This document shows positions 22,166 to 35,600 of a DNA stretch of 64,000 nucleotides, one piece after another (within the stretch, counting starts at the first letter, position 1; the number at the start of each line of letters is the position of its first letter). A model generated the notes under the pieces. The model was not told the origin of the DNA and did no database searches. It saw only the letters and a program-made list of their open reading frames with translations. Source of the DNA: Edaphochlamys debaryana. Its lineage: Eukaryota; Chlorophyta; Chlorophyceae; Chlamydomonadales. A program made the translations under genes and the position numbers. The stretch covers positions 620,001 to 684,000 of the forward strand of contig JAEHOE010000031.1 in the NCBI GenBank assembly GCA_016858145.1, in the 5' to 3' direction.

Positions 22166-23847
22166 GGCGAGCGTGTGGACGCAGGGCGGATCGTGCCGCC
22201 TGCGGGCAAAAGGGAGACTAGCGATTAGAGTCGCAGTCGTCAGGGTCCGCGGTTGCAGGGATACTACACCTGTTTGGGTGCGTGGGCGTGGGCACCGGCG
22301 GTGCAGGAGCATGCGGAGCAGTTTGGTTGGTGGGGGCTCATCAGGGCATGCACCGGCGCTCGGGGTTGGAGGGTTGAGGACTTAAGCTTTTGCCAGGGGC
22401 GTGCCACTGTTGGCGGCACTATGACGAGCTGCGCTGGGGGGCCGCGGACTGGGGGTGGAAGGTAGGGAGGGCGGTTGCGGAGTTGCGGCCAGTCCCACGC
22501 CGTAACCTGTGCCCGAGGGGTACCGCCGTACGTGGTCGCCAGGCATCTAGCGGAGTTATGGAAGCGATAAGCGGTGAGGTGCGTGCTTTTACATGTCAGA
22601 GTCGGTCCGCCTCTGTCTTGCTGCGAATGCTGCCCTCACATGCGCTGCCCATGCCCAACGGCCCATACCCAGGGTGTTATGTGCGGGCTTATTCACCCCA
22701 GCCAGGCCCGTGAAGTCAGATGCAGGCATTTATGTCTGGATCAGCAGACTGTCCGGATGCATGCAGCGATGATGAGCACTCGCACACACATACTGCGCAC
22801 CTTAGGGAGTGGGAGCAGGCCGTATGATGGGGAAGGCATGCGAAGCAGGTGGACGACGGCGAGGGGATGAAGGCGAGGGAGCCGAGGGCTGGGAGGCACG
22901 GCGGGAGGGGACCTACAGCCTCGAAACGATCGCCTGCTCTCTACGAAGGCCTAAGACCTACTTCAAGAGCACGCGTCGAACGTTGGGCCCCTTGCCTCGC
23001 TTGTCTCGGGCGTCTAGACAGTTGATTAGGGCTGAAGGCCTGCTGGGGCTGGCTGGCTGGGACCCAAGGCGCCCAAGGCGCCTACCGAATGGACGTTGGG
23101 GATGAGTGCCCCTGCGAAGCTGCAGGGACGGGACGGTCCTACCAGCAGGCTCCTTGACGGGCAGCCAGGCAAGTGGTCAGGCCACCCCACACGCGAAGAG
23201 GCGCGGTACTGGCAATCGATCGAGACGAGTCGAGACGCCGCTGAGGCCGACCAAGGGTGACGAAGGGTGACTCTCGGCGACTGCGAGCGAGTTGTAGCGA
23301 ATTCTTTGGGGCGTTGACGCTTGCGTGACGGCCGGTCGCGAGCACAACCCAGGGATCGGAGCAACCTTAAGGACAACCCGAACGTCCGGCGCCGAAACCC
23401 AGACCGGCATTTTGCACTGCACAAAAGCGCATCACCCTGGCATCACCGCTGTATCGCTCGTAATGCTCCGGCCGAGCTTTGCGCCGGTTACTGTGGTTGT
23501 CAATTCGGCCTCGCGGATCGAACGTCAGCCCCTCGACTCCATGTTATCGTCTTCAATTCCTACACATTCTCACGCTGCATTTCTTGTGATACACGGTCGC
23601 TATGCTGGCATTGCGCAGGTTTCATTGTCGCATGAATTGGCCTCGCTCGTCCGAAGACCGGCCCCTCAGTCAAGCAATACACGTAATGTCGGCTATTCAG
23701 CTGGCACTCGGGCCAGCCAAGTTTAGGTGCTGTAGCAGACCAACTGCCGACGAAAGGTCCCGACCGTAGGCCGTACGCTTCCTGGCTCCATAAAGGCCCC
23801 TAAACCGCATCGGTTTGCTCACACAATTCTTGTCAACAACACCCAAC
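22166..23847. other. Intergenic region
   Basis: No coding frame, RNA gene or clear repeat is seen. Its start is the 3' flank of the presequence protein gene. Its last few hundred bases, of lower GC, are presumably the promoter and 5' UTR of the beta-propeller gene. Confidence 0.5.
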
Positions 23848-26800
23848 ATGGCTGCATTCAGGCCAGCCGTCGCGGCCGTCGCGGCCTTGGCACTCTTGCT
23901 CGCCGGCACGGCGCAAGCGCAGACGACAAGTCAATGGACTGGTTGGGGTGGCAGCGGCAACAACAATCAGCGCAACGCTGTGATCAGCTCGGCGGTGTCC
24001 GCGTCTATCGCGGTGGGTGTGTAGTGGGGGTGCATGAGCATCCTGCCCATGCAAGGAGGGGCCTCAGGAGTAAGGTTCCAGCCCCCGAAGGACTGAGGCG
24101 CATTGAGGGGAAGCTATGCTGCTCGGGGGAGGGGCAGGTTGTCGTGATGGCGGCTGCCGCGCTGTCAAGTTGCTTTCTTCATGCCGATGGACGGACACGC
24201 CGACCGCCGCCCCCGTCCCCGCAAGCATGGGGCAACTGACGTATTGGCTAGCGGAGGGCTTTCCACCACCACCTCCTGCCATCCCGCTCATGTATGGCGC
24301 TCACGACGGGCATCGCAACCTCGCAACCCCGCCGCACACTGAGCCATCGCGCCGCTGACGCACTGTATGCCTTGCCACCTTCCCCCGACAATTGAATCGC
24401 GCACTCCCTTCCTCGCGCCACTCCCTCGGCCGACAGCTCAAGAGCACGTTCCCCACCGAGGCCGACGTGTCGTGCACTCCCACCGTCCTCGACGGGTTCC
24501 TGTATGTCGGGGACTGGGCAGGTTACCTGTACAAGTTCAACGTGGCGACCGGCGCGCAGGAGTGGAAGGTGGGAAGGCGGTGTGCGGTATTCCGTGGCGC
24601 TTCGCGAATGTATGCTTCCTTCGACGACGGCCTGCTGCCCGAGCCTCGCTCGCTCGTCCAGCCCTCCTCCCCGCCCCGCCCCTCCACAAATCACCTCCCC
24701 AACCGACCCTCCCCGCCCTACGCGCCCACTTCTACGGTCGCAGGTCTTCATCAACACGGTGCTGGGGGACCTTGGCACCCTGAGGCCCACCAACAACAAT
24801 AACGTGCGTGAGGGCTTGCTGATGATTACACCGAGCTCACAGGACCAGTGGCCGGGCCGCGGGGCCGGGGTGTGGCGTCATCGAACCTCCGGCTGCCTCT
24901 CCAGCAGGTCAAGCAGGCGTGCCTCCCCCCCCTAACCGCTAGCAATCGCCAACGCAAAATGACGGCACTTCCTCCGCCCCCGTGCCCTCCTGCCCCTGCC
25001 CTCCATCCCCCTCTGCTTGGCCCCCAGGCCGCCTTCACGCTGGTCACCCGCACCTCGCCGGTCCACGCCACCCACGCCACCGCCGGCCCCGTCGTCGTGA
25101 TCGGCATCCAGGTGCGTGAGTGCGTCACGTGCGGGATGCATGTCGAGTTGTGCTCGTCCTCTTCCTACCCCCCAGACAGATACTCATGCACCGTATCTAC
25201 GCCGGACCGTTCTACAGTCCCCCCCTCCTATCCCCCCTTCCTATCCCCCAGACAGATACTCCTCCACAGCCCCCCTGGACCGCCAGCCAGCCCCGCCCTC
25301 CCTGACCATGCACGGGCGGGCCCCACCCCCGCCGGCCCCCTTCCCTCCACCCCTTCACCCCTTCACTCTCACCGCCTCCACCCCGTCCTAACCGGCCCCC
25401 GCCCCACCCCCGCCCAGGTCAAGAACGGCCCCCTGCCCACCAAGGGCTCCATGGCATGGGTGGCGGCCGTGCGCGTCGGCGACGGCTCCCTGGTCTGGCG
25501 CAGTGACGTGTCGGACGGCAGCCCCTACGCAGTGGTGACTGCCTCGGTCTCCGTGGCGGCGGGTGCGTGGCGTGGCGGGGGCGGGGGTGGGGTGCGTCGG
25601 AGCTTGGGGGCGTAAGCGGAGGCAAGGCGGGGGAGGCGTTGTGGGGCCTGTGCACTGTGGGAGACCAATGGATGGTGGTCGGAGAGTGCCCTTGCCCTTC
25701 ATGCCGCCCTGCCTCTGGCTCTGTCCCCGACGAGCAGGCTCTGTGTTTGTGGGCGTGTCCTCCCTCGAGGAGCTGGCGGCGCTGTCGACGTGAGTCCGTC
25801 GTTCCGCATGCATGCATGCATGCATGCCCCGCAGCTTGCACACGTCCGCCGCGCACACACACATGCCCTTGCATGCTTGACGTACCAGGCCCTCCCGGAC
25901 TCTGCGTCACTGCCTCACACCGCTGTGCCCCGTCACGCACCGGCGCGTACGCCACCCTCCGTCCCCCAGGGAGTGCTGCACCTTCCGCGGCAGCGTCAAG
26001 CGCCTCGACTTGGCCACCGGCGCCCTGATGTGGACCTTCTTCACGGTGCCTCCCAATGGGGGCCGCACGGACTCGTGGTCGGGCGCGGCGGTGTGGGGCT
26101 CGGCGCCCGCCGTGGACCTGGCGCGCGGCGTGGTGCGTGGGACGGGAGGGTTGGTTGGGCATGCACCTGGGCTTGCTTGGCGCTAGTGTACGTCCTCGTG
26201 CTCGTGCTGTTTAATGTGAGGCTGCTGCACACGGACTGCGCTTACCTTGGGCGGTGCTCCGCATTTTCCCTGGCCTTAAGCCAGCCACCCGGGCCGAGAC
26301 CGGGCCTTTTTTGCACACCCACCCACCGTGTCCCGACAACCTCGACTTCCACTGTGATCGCCCCACCTCCCCACCTCCCCGATGGCCCCGCCGCCCCCGC
26401 CCAGATCTACATCGCCACCGGCAACGCCTACGAGGTGCCCGAGGCCGTGGAGCGGTGCATCAGCGGCAACGCCGGCAACCCCCTGGCGCAGAAGGCCTGC
26501 GTCGACGTGGCCGGCAACTGGTGCGTGCGTGCTCGTGCGTGCACAACCCCGCCTTCGCCCTCTGCCCTCACCATGCTGTGCGTGCGCTGCCGTGCCAGGC
26601 TCCGCCTGCACCCCGCCCGCCCGCACCATCCATCCAGCTCCAACCCTGTTCCCGTGGCCGTGCCGTGTCGGCCCTTAACGGCGTGCGTGACACCCCACCT
26701 TCGCCGCTCCCCGCCGCCCCCACCCCCCCAGGGACGAGTCCATCGTGGCCGTCAAGATCACCGACGGCAGCCTGGCCTGGGGCCGCCGCATGACGTACTA

Positions 26801-28314
26801 CGACATCTGGACCCTGTCGTGCTACGTGCCGGGCAGTGAGTGATTGTGCGAAGACTCACGAGAAGCAAGCGTTGACCGTACGGTCGCTGACCAGGTCGAG
26901 CCGCCGCGCGTGTTACAGTACTCTAATGACCCGCATGCGCCCGCCCTCCCCACACAGCTCCCAACGCCTGCCCCTTCCCCGAGAGCCCCGACTACGGTAC
27001 GTTGTGTGCGCTTGAGCCAGCCCCCGCGCAGACCGATGGGTTTTTTACCCGCCACGCAGCTCTCCTCCGCTTGACATGGCCGGACCCCAAACCTGCCCAC
27101 CCCTCCCCTCTCCCGCAGACTTCGGCCAGGCGCCCCTGTTCCTGCAGGGCGTGCGCTGCCCCGCCGGCCCCCGGGACCTGCTGGTGGCGGCACAGAAGTC
27201 GGGCCAGGCCTACGCCCTGGACCCGGCCGGGCCCAACGCGGTAAGGGTTCAGGAACGTAGGGGCGCGCACCGGTGCGCTTTGGGGTAAAGGCGGGGCGGA
27301 CACGGTTTGGGGCAGGCTGGTTGCCGCTCCTCAGCATTCAACCCGCCTCGGCCCCCGCCCGCTCCGTCCCTCGCCCCAGGCCGGCGAGCGCCTCGTCTGG
27401 AGCCTGTACACGGGCGTGGGCAGCGACACGGGCGGCTCGCAGTGGGGCAGCGCCTTCGACGGCATGCGCACGGTGTTCCTGCAAAACTCCAACTTCAAGG
27501 GCGCCAACGACACGCTCATCAAGTGAGTGTGCATGCGCTATGCATGTGGCCGTACATGTCCTGCAAGCACCCAGGGACGGAAGCTCGTCGCCCGTCCCCG
27601 CTCCCCATGCGACCGATCCCATCCACCTACCCACAGCCCCGCCCCCGGCGGCCCCAAGTGGACCACCGCTGGCTTCGCCACCGCGGTGGACGTGTGCACT
27701 GGCAAGATTACGTGGCAGGCCGCCTCGCCCATCCCCGCCAGCCTGGTGCGTGCCGGCAGCGTTGTGTGCCGCGGGCCCGCTGCCACCCACCCATCCCGCT
27801 TACCCCCTGCTCGATGATCCCTCTCACCCGGCTTCTCCAACATCGATGTGCAGATGGGTGCGCCCACCTATGCGGGTGTGGGTACCCTGGCCGGCTCCGG
27901 GTACGTCTTCTACCCCACGCTCTCCGCCGCGGGCCACATCGTCGCCTTCAAGGCCGAGACCGGCGCCCTGTACAGCATCTTCTCCACCGGGTCGGGCAGC
28001 GTGGTCAGCGGTGAGCGGGGCCAGCGGGCCTGGTGACAGCAGTCTGGCTTGCGTGGGGACTGCTGGGGTTCCCGGGCACTGTAATGTATGGCCCGCTTCC
28101 CGGGGCCCCCGGCCCCCGCGCACCTGAGCCTACGACCTACCGGTAAACCCTCCATGCTTCACCCTCTCGGCCCCTCCCACTCCCCCTGCCCGTGCCCCCA
28201 GGCCCCTTCATCGTGAATGACGTGCTGTACGTGGGCTCGGGCTACGCCCGCTTCGCCATCGGCGTGGGCGGCAAGAACGTGTACGCCTTCGACCTCAAGC
28301 AGCAGCAGGCGTGA
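23848..28314 (+). CDS. Secreted PQQ-type beta-propeller protein (polyvinyl-alcohol-dehydrogenase-like)
   Basis: Fifteen exons: 23848-24012, 24437-24568, 24744-24803, 25028-25111, 25418-25562, 25738-25789, 25970-26132, 26405-26520, 26732-26835, 26958-26996, 27119-27240, 27380-27522, 27637-27745, 27854-28010 and 28202-28314. They give 567 residues. A signal peptide (AALALLLAGTAQAQ) precedes QWTGWGGSGNNNQRNA, like the start of PQQ propellers. Blade motifs follow: PTVLDGFLYVGDWAGYLYKF with ATGAQEWK, VAAVRVGDGSLVWRSD, LDLATGALMWTF, FVNDVLYVGSGYARF-like and NVYAFDL. Cysteine pairs such as CISGNAGNPLAQKAC and CYVPGTPNAC suggest disulfides outside the cell. In bacteria, relatives oxidise alcohols with PQQ, often with a cytochrome c domain, which is absent here. 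Enzyme activity is therefore possible but unproven; a carbohydrate- or wall-binding role is also open. Confidence 0.88.
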
Positions 28315-29680
28315 GGCATGCGGATGGGGGGAGGCGTGGGCGCTGGGGCCCACTGAGTGAGGGTTCTTGCTGCTGGCTTGGTGGACGAATGCAGGGCTGA
28401 GGCCTGGTGTCAGGTGATGCATGCTCGAGCGTGCGACAGTCCGTCTAGCGGTCTGCAGTGAGACTGGGCTAAGGCCGCTTCATGCTATTGATCGGGTGCG
28501 GATTGCAATTTGAGTAGCCCGCAGGGCGCGCAAGGGCTTTCGACTATTCTCACTGCGGCAGGAGAAGCCACCACGCAAGCGCACTCAACCGGCTGTGAGC
28601 AGCAGCGCAACCTACCTGACTACCTGGCAAGGCACTCATGGGAATGGTGCCGTCCTCAACAGAGGAGGCAACCCGCCTGGCACGGCATGCATGCAGAGGC
28701 ACCTTCCAGTTCATGCGCACCATCCTCGACTCCCTGCCCAACTGACAGACGTCCGCCAACAGCACGCAGCATACCGGTACAGTCTCGATCGCCCTGCTCA
28801 CCCGACGAAGACACCCATGCCAGCTCATTCCTCTGCCCACCACCCGCAACCGCCGCCCGTCTCTCTTATTGCAGTAACCCAGCTCAGTCACCTTCATAGC
28901 CCCGCCAACGTCGCCTTGGCCTCGCCTCGCCTGGAGGCTGAACTGTAGCAACCCATCAACCCTCCCGAGGCCTCGAGGTTTCCTTCTGCAGGAACGGGTG
29001 CCCACATGCCTGCAGGTTGCACGGCAGCTTCGCCCTCCCGTCGAGGCTCCCTGCCCGCGTTGCTAATCCTCAGGTTCCGCCTCGCCAGGCTCCAGGCAAC
29101 CGCCAAAGCCAGTCAGAGGTGGACAACTCGACTTGACTCGGAAGCACACGAAACGCAAGGGGGGGAGCCCCAAACAAAACAGTCCGGCAAGCAGCAGTCG
29201 AAGGGCGCGCGCAGTACGAAAGCAGGGCCGCAAGCGCAGACGTCAAGCAGGTTCACGCCCCGCACACGTACTAGACAGAAGGGCATCGTGCTTTATCGGA
29301 AATGAAACGGCACTGCAGGGCCCAGCACATGGTCACCATGCCGCTGGGAGGCCTCAGCGTTCCGCATCACCGTTCGGACCAAAACGGCCATCAAAGCACA
29401 CCAAGATATAAGGTCTTGACATGGCAACATCCGGCCTGCACACCTATCCCACCCGCCATATCCTCCCAAACATCAACCTAGCCTGGCTACTGAGGGTGGA
29501 ACTTAGCCTCCCGAAACACGTAGCTGTCCGTACAGCAAACACACCCAAACACATAGCTTTCTAACGGTCCGTACACCTTCCCCCACTGCCCAACGCTATG
29601 TCTTCCATCCAGCAAGCGCCGTTCCCATTGAGCGATCAAGACGATTCAGCATCCCTTGCCAAAACACCACCCGCCTCTTC
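28315..29680. other. Intergenic region between convergent genes
   Basis: This is the 3' side of both the beta-propeller gene (plus) and the ELF3-like gene (minus). I see no coding frame, tRNA or repeat worth reporting. Confidence 0.5.
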
Positions 29681-32600
29681 CTAGTCTTCTTCTTCTATGT
29701 CGTTCCAACTGCCACAGGGTTCAGCAGTGTCGCCCCCGCGCATGCCTCTTCCAGTCTCGCTGGGGCCCCCTCACCCGGCAGGCCTGCTGCCCGCTCCCGG
29801 CGGCGGGCCCCGACGCGACCCCACGTCGCCGCCCACGTCCGCCCCTCCCTTGCCGCCGGCCTCCGAGCCCGCGGCCTCACTCGCCTCCCCCTCCCACGCC
29901 CGGCTCGCAGCGCCCCCTCCACCTCTGCCCGCCCCACCTCGTCCACCACCCCGCCCCGCGCCGGAAGCTGCGCCGCCCCTCGACGACATCGCCCCGTTGC
30001 CCGAGGTGCGGTGCGCCGGGCCGGGCCCACCGGTGGCCCTGCTCCCTCCCGCCTCGGAGACCTCCGGCGCGCGGCGGCTGAGGGCGCCGCCCATGCCCTT
30101 GGGCCCGCGGGGGCCCCAGACGCCGGCCGAGTGGCCCGACGCCAGGGACTCTGTCTGGCTGGCAGTGGGTCCGGCGGTGAGCGTGAGGCGGTTGGAGCCG
30201 CGGTTCGAGTGCTGCTGCCGCGGAGCCACCGGCTGCGGGGCGGGGGCGGGGGCGGGAGAGGAGGAGGGTCAGGGCTCCGTGGCGTGCAAGAAGAAAGGTG
30301 CTGTCGTAGAGCAGAGCCCTGCCTGCCGCACTTAGGGCCCCTGCTTCCTTCCCGCCTGGGACCCATCCCCCGTGCGCTCACCCGGAAGGCGGAGGGCTGC
30401 AGCAGGCGCGTGGCGGCCAGCAGCACCTCGGGCAGCTTGGAGGGGGGCAGCATGGAGCCGCCCGCGCCGCCGCCCGCAGCCACCAGCGCCGCGGCTGCGG
30501 CCGCCGCCGCGGCCGCGGGGTCGCCCCCGGCGCCCGCATTGGCGGCGGCCGCCGCTGCGGCGGCGTTGGCGGCGGCGAGGAGGTACTTGTCTCGCTTCTT
30601 GGGCGGCAGCGGAGGTCCCGGGGGCCCGCCGGGGGTGGTGCCCGTCCTGCGGAGCGTAGGGCCGTCGGTTCTCACGTGCCGGGTGGGGTAGGAAGGACAG
30701 GTAGGGGTGGAGGAACGGTGGTGGCAAGGAGGGAGCCGCGGTCCCTAGCACCACCTCGCCCAGTCACAGCCCACCCACCTGCCGGCCGTCTCCTCATCGG
30801 CCTCCTCGGCGGGGAGCGGCGGGTTGCCCAGCGCCTGGTCGGGTGCACCACAGCACGTGGGAGCAGGTGTCACGGCAGCAGGCAACATGCGATAAGGCAC
30901 AACCCCTCTGTCTCCCCGCCTCGCTCGGGCGCACACCGAATGGGGCAGCAAACTGCAACGGCCACGCGCGCCAACCCTCCTCAACCCACGTGTCGGACAC
31001 CGTTAAGCGTGCCTTGCAGGCCCCAGCCACCCGCTCTGCCCCTCGCTGCCCACCTGGGGGTCCACCAGGCCAAGCTCCCCGAAGGCGGTGCTGGGGTCCT
31101 TCCACCAGCGGCTCACCACCGCAGGGGCGGGGGCCGCCGCGCCGGCGGCCCCCGACGACATCCCGCCCGGGCCCCCTGTCTCAGCCCCCGCTCTGTCCGC
31201 GCCCAAGCTTGCCGCTGCCGCCGCCAGGGCTGCGGTAGCCGCCGCGTTCTCCTGCGGCTGCGCCGGCAGGGGCTGCGGCCGAGACTGAGGCTCGGGCTCT
31301 GGCGGTGGCGAGGCTTCGCCGCCCGCGGGAGGGCGATGGGAGGTGCCCACCTCCTCGCTGTCGCTCGCGCTGGGGCTGTCGGCCCTCAGAGCTGCGGCGA
31401 CGCCGGCGGAAACGCTCCCGCCGGCTCCGCCCTCACTGCCGCCGTCGCCTTCCGCGGGGGAGGCTCCATCGGCAGCTGTGGCGCCGGTGGCTGGGCCCTG
31501 CTGGGATGGCGCCCGTAACGAAGCTGTCGGACCAGGCCCAGGCCCAGGCCCAGGCCCAGGCTGCTGCTGCTCAAGCCGCGATCGGGAGGAAACCTTGGGC
31601 ATCGGAGCGGAAGACTCGGGGCGCGGCTGTGGCTGTGGCTGGGGTTGTGACTGGGGATTCAATTGCGGTTGCGAAGGTGGCCGGCGCAGTGCCGGTGCCC
31701 CTACGCCTGTCCCCGTCGCTGCAGACCCGTGCGCCGTTGCCGGCGCCGCCTCTGGGGCAGCGGAGCGAGGCCCCTGCTCCACAGATGTGGGTGTGGCTGA
31801 GGGGGGCCGCCCCGCGCCGGACGTCCCGGCTGCAGGCTGTGGGCCGGTGGGCTGGGACTCGGGGGGCATAGGGGGGCCGCCCAGCAGGCTAGCAGACGCT
31901 GAGGCGGTGGCCGTGGCCGCCGCCGCCGCCGCGGCGGCGCCCGCCACGTGCTTTGCAAACCAGGCTTCGTGTGGGTCCATGGCGGGAACCGGTACGGGGC
32001 GTGGGGGTGGCGGCGCAGGAGCCTGCGAGGGAGACGGCAAGAAGCGCAATCATAGGGTGCGACAGGCAGTGCAAGCTGGATATGATACAACGCCTAGCAA
32101 TCAGCAACTGACAACGCATGAGACAGCGTTGCCCGCAACGCACCGTTGCCCCCACTCGGTTGGCGTAGAGCGCCGGCAGCGCCTGGAACGGAGCCCCGGG
32201 GCTCGGGAGGCCATGGGAGCCCATGCCCCCGCCCGGGGGCCGCCCGGGCATCTGCGGCGGCCCCATGGGCGCTGGGCCCATCCCTGGGGGCATCCCCAGC
32301 GGCCGCTGTCCGGGCATCGGCAGGGGCCTGGGCAGGCCCACCCCTGGTGGGCCCCCGCCGGAGCCCGGTTGGCCGGGCATGCTGGGGGCTCCACTGCCGA
32401 AGGAGGCTGGAGCTCCCGTTGGAGAGGTGGGGCCCATCGGTCCCATGCCGAGCGGCCCGCCGGGGCCCATGCCTGGCGGCAAGAGCCCCGCTGCCCCCCC
32501 AGGCATGCCCAGACCCATCGGGAGGCCCGGCGGGGGCATGCCCTGCGGGGGGCCCATCCCCATTACGCCCGGACCGCCCGAGCCCGGGGCCCCGGGTGGC

Positions 32601-35600
32601 ATGGGCCCCTGGGATCCCGCCGGGCCGCCGCCGGGTGCCCGGGGTGCAGGCGGTGCGCCGGGGAAGAAGGGCGGCTGCGTGGGTCCGGCAGGGAGTGCTC
32701 CGGAACCCGCGGGCTGACTGCCTGGTCCGGGGAGCGGCAGCTGCCCCGGCCCCGGCCACCCCATCGGCGGCCCCATGGGCAGCCCCATCTGCATGTGCAT
32801 GTGCATCTGCATGTGCAGGGGCATGCCGGGCGGGCCCATGCTGCCGGGCGGCGGCGACGGAGGCGGCCGCGCCCCGTGCGGCACCGGCGGCGGTGGCACG
32901 CGAAAGCCACCCCCGCCGGCGCCCGGACCACCGGGGCCGGCGGCGTGACCGCCATTCCCGTCTGCTCCTTGACCCGTGCCACCATGCGGCGGGCCTGGGG
33001 CGGCGAAGCCAGGCCCGAAGCCATGGCCTAGTGCGTGCGGGGGGAACATGTGTTGGCCCGGCATGCCGCCGAGCGGCGGCGCAAGGCCCATGGCGACTGC
33101 CGCCGCGGTGGCGTGGGGCGGTGGCGGCACGAGGAAGGGCCCGTTGAACATCCCGGGAGGCGGGGGGCCCAGGATCTGTGGGCAGACGTGGAAGGGTGTA
33201 AAGTTTTGGGGGCTCAGTGTGTAAGGCTTGGTTACCGGGCTGCTGGCAAGGGCGAGTAAAGATTGTCCCCACACTCTCAGTCCCCAATACTTCTCGTGCC
33301 ACATGTCATGCGGCAGCAGTCGATGTCCCTGCACCCAAGCGTCTGGCACATCCGTGCCTTCACCCCAACGCATGCACGCCGGACCTTATTCCCCCAAGCC
33401 CGCCCCAGCCGCTCACGTGCTGTAACGTCGCCGACCGCGTCCAGTCCCAGCCGCCCGGAGCCTGCCCCGCTCCGGGCGCCCCCGCCACGTCCGTTGCGCC
33501 GTTGGCCCTCCGCCGCTGCGATGGCGGCGCCAACTGCTGAACCACGGAGGGCTGCTCGGACACCGCCGGCCCATCGTCCCCAAGCATGGTGAACAGCTTG
33601 GAGGCCGCCGGCTTGACCACCGCGCCGCCGCCGCCGCCGCCGCCCAGCATGACCGTGGCGGCGGGCCGTACGGCGGGCGGCGGGGGCAGAGGCGGGCGCA
33701 CGAGCTGCTGGTGGGGCACGGTCTGCAGCACCTGCAGGTGTGCGCGGGGAGGAACACAAAGTACGCAAGGTTGATGAGTGATGACCCACATGGCATTCCC
33801 TGACCTGTGCTATGTGCCCTTGCACCTGGATGCTCCAATGAATGGACCCTTCTACCTAGCCGTCGACAGCGCTCATGAGAGCTTCGTCCAAGCTACGCTG
33901 TAGGCCCGGGCAGCCCCACCTTTTTACGCAGCCCCGCCGGCAGGTTGAGCAGTAGCTGCATGTCGGACACCAGCGTGGCCCGCAGCACCTCGGGCAAGGC
34001 CCAGCCGGGGCTGGGGCTGCGCGAGCCCTGGGCCCCGCCCAGGCCTCCACGCCCTCCTCCCCCGCCGCCACCCTCAGCCGTCGCGGCACCAGCGCCCGCT
34101 GCGGCCGAGCCGGCGCCGCCGTAGAAAGGGGCAGAGGCGGCCCCGCTGGCGTAGGTCCAGGCGCCCGAGGGCCCCGCCTCCGAGGGCGCATACGCCAGGC
34201 CCTCGCCCCCTGCCACGGAAGCGGCTGCAGGGGCCCGAGCGTGAGCCTGGCCCTGGTTGGTCGCCCCTGCGCCTCCGTCCGTGGCCCCGAGCCCGGGGGA
34301 TCCCGGCCCGGGCCCGGCGCCCTCGAAGCCCTCCTGCGCACCCCCGCCGCTGGGCGAGGGCGTCGTGGGCGGCAGCGGGGGCGGCGGCAGCAGCGGCCCC
34401 GTGGGGCCCGCCCCCGCGAAGCCCGCGGCCGTGCAGGCCCCCGCCATGCCCGCCGGATCTACCACCATGAGCTCGCTCCACATCACCTGGGCGACACGAG
34501 AGAGGGCGGAGAAACACCGCTGACGGCATCACAAGGCGGCTCATACAAGCCTTGCGCGCAGAGCCCTGCCCGCGAAGCACGTAGCAAGGCGCCTCAGCAC
34601 AGCGACGCGTAGCTCCCCGGGCGCCACCGCCCACCACCCCGCAGCTACACGCTCCACCCTCAGCACACGCGCCTAAGAGCCCCTCGCACCATGGAAATCC
34701 CCCTAACTCTCGCACCGCAGGACCCCGGCCCCCCCCACCTGCTGCACCCGCGCGATCTTGTGCAGCTCGCCCAGCTGCTGCACGAACACGCTCTGCTGCC
34801 GCATCATGGTCGCCCGCACCGCCCCGAACAGCCCCTCGCCCAGCAGCGCCCGCACCGCCGCAGCCGACTGCTGCTGCGGCGGCTGCTGGGGCGGTGGCGG
34901 CGGCGGCATCGCGCCTGGCGGGGGCGGCGGCGGCATCTGCATCGGCCCTGCGGGCCCGCCGGCGCCCGGCATTGGGGGCCCGAAGCCAGGGTGGCCCGGC
35001 GGTAGGCCACCGGGCGGGCCGGGGCCGCCTGGGAAGGGGCCCGGCATTGCGCCTGGAGGGGCCATGCCCATGCCCATGGGACCCACCCGCATGCCCTGAG
35101 CCAGCAGCTGCTGCGCTATCAGGGCCTGCTGCTGGGGGGTCGGGTGGGGCAGCCCGGGGATTGGCGGGGGCGGCATCGCGCCCGGCGGGTATGGCCCCAG
35201 CGGTGCGCCTAGGGTCGGCGGCCCGCCCGCAAGGCTCAGGCCCGCAGCGGCGGCTGTCACGGCCGTCAGCGGGCCGCCGGGCACCGGCCCGGGCTGAGGG
35301 GGAGGGCCTGCAGGGAAGCCGGGCGGCCGCCCCGCAAGGGCCTGCTGGGACTGGGAGGGCGCCAGGCCCGCAGGCTGCGGCCCCTGCCCTTGCTGCGGTC
35401 CACCTGCCTGCAGCTGCCCCTGTGCTTCCCCGCGATCTGGATCCTGTTGCATCTGGGCCTGCATGGAGTTGCTGGTTAGTGGCGTGCCGCTAACGGGCGT
35501 GCCGCTCATGGTCTCGTCCTCGTCATCCATATCGTACACTACGCCCTGCCGTACGGCACCGCCCGCAGTGCCGCGTCCCGAGCCACGGCGGCCGTACGAG

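Noticed and set aside
31343..33031. Long plus-strand open frame of 562 codons opposite the ELF3-like gene
   Set aside because: It is the mirror of a GC-rich low-complexity exon. It has no domain, no splice logic, and the opposite strand reads as a coherent multi-exon protein.
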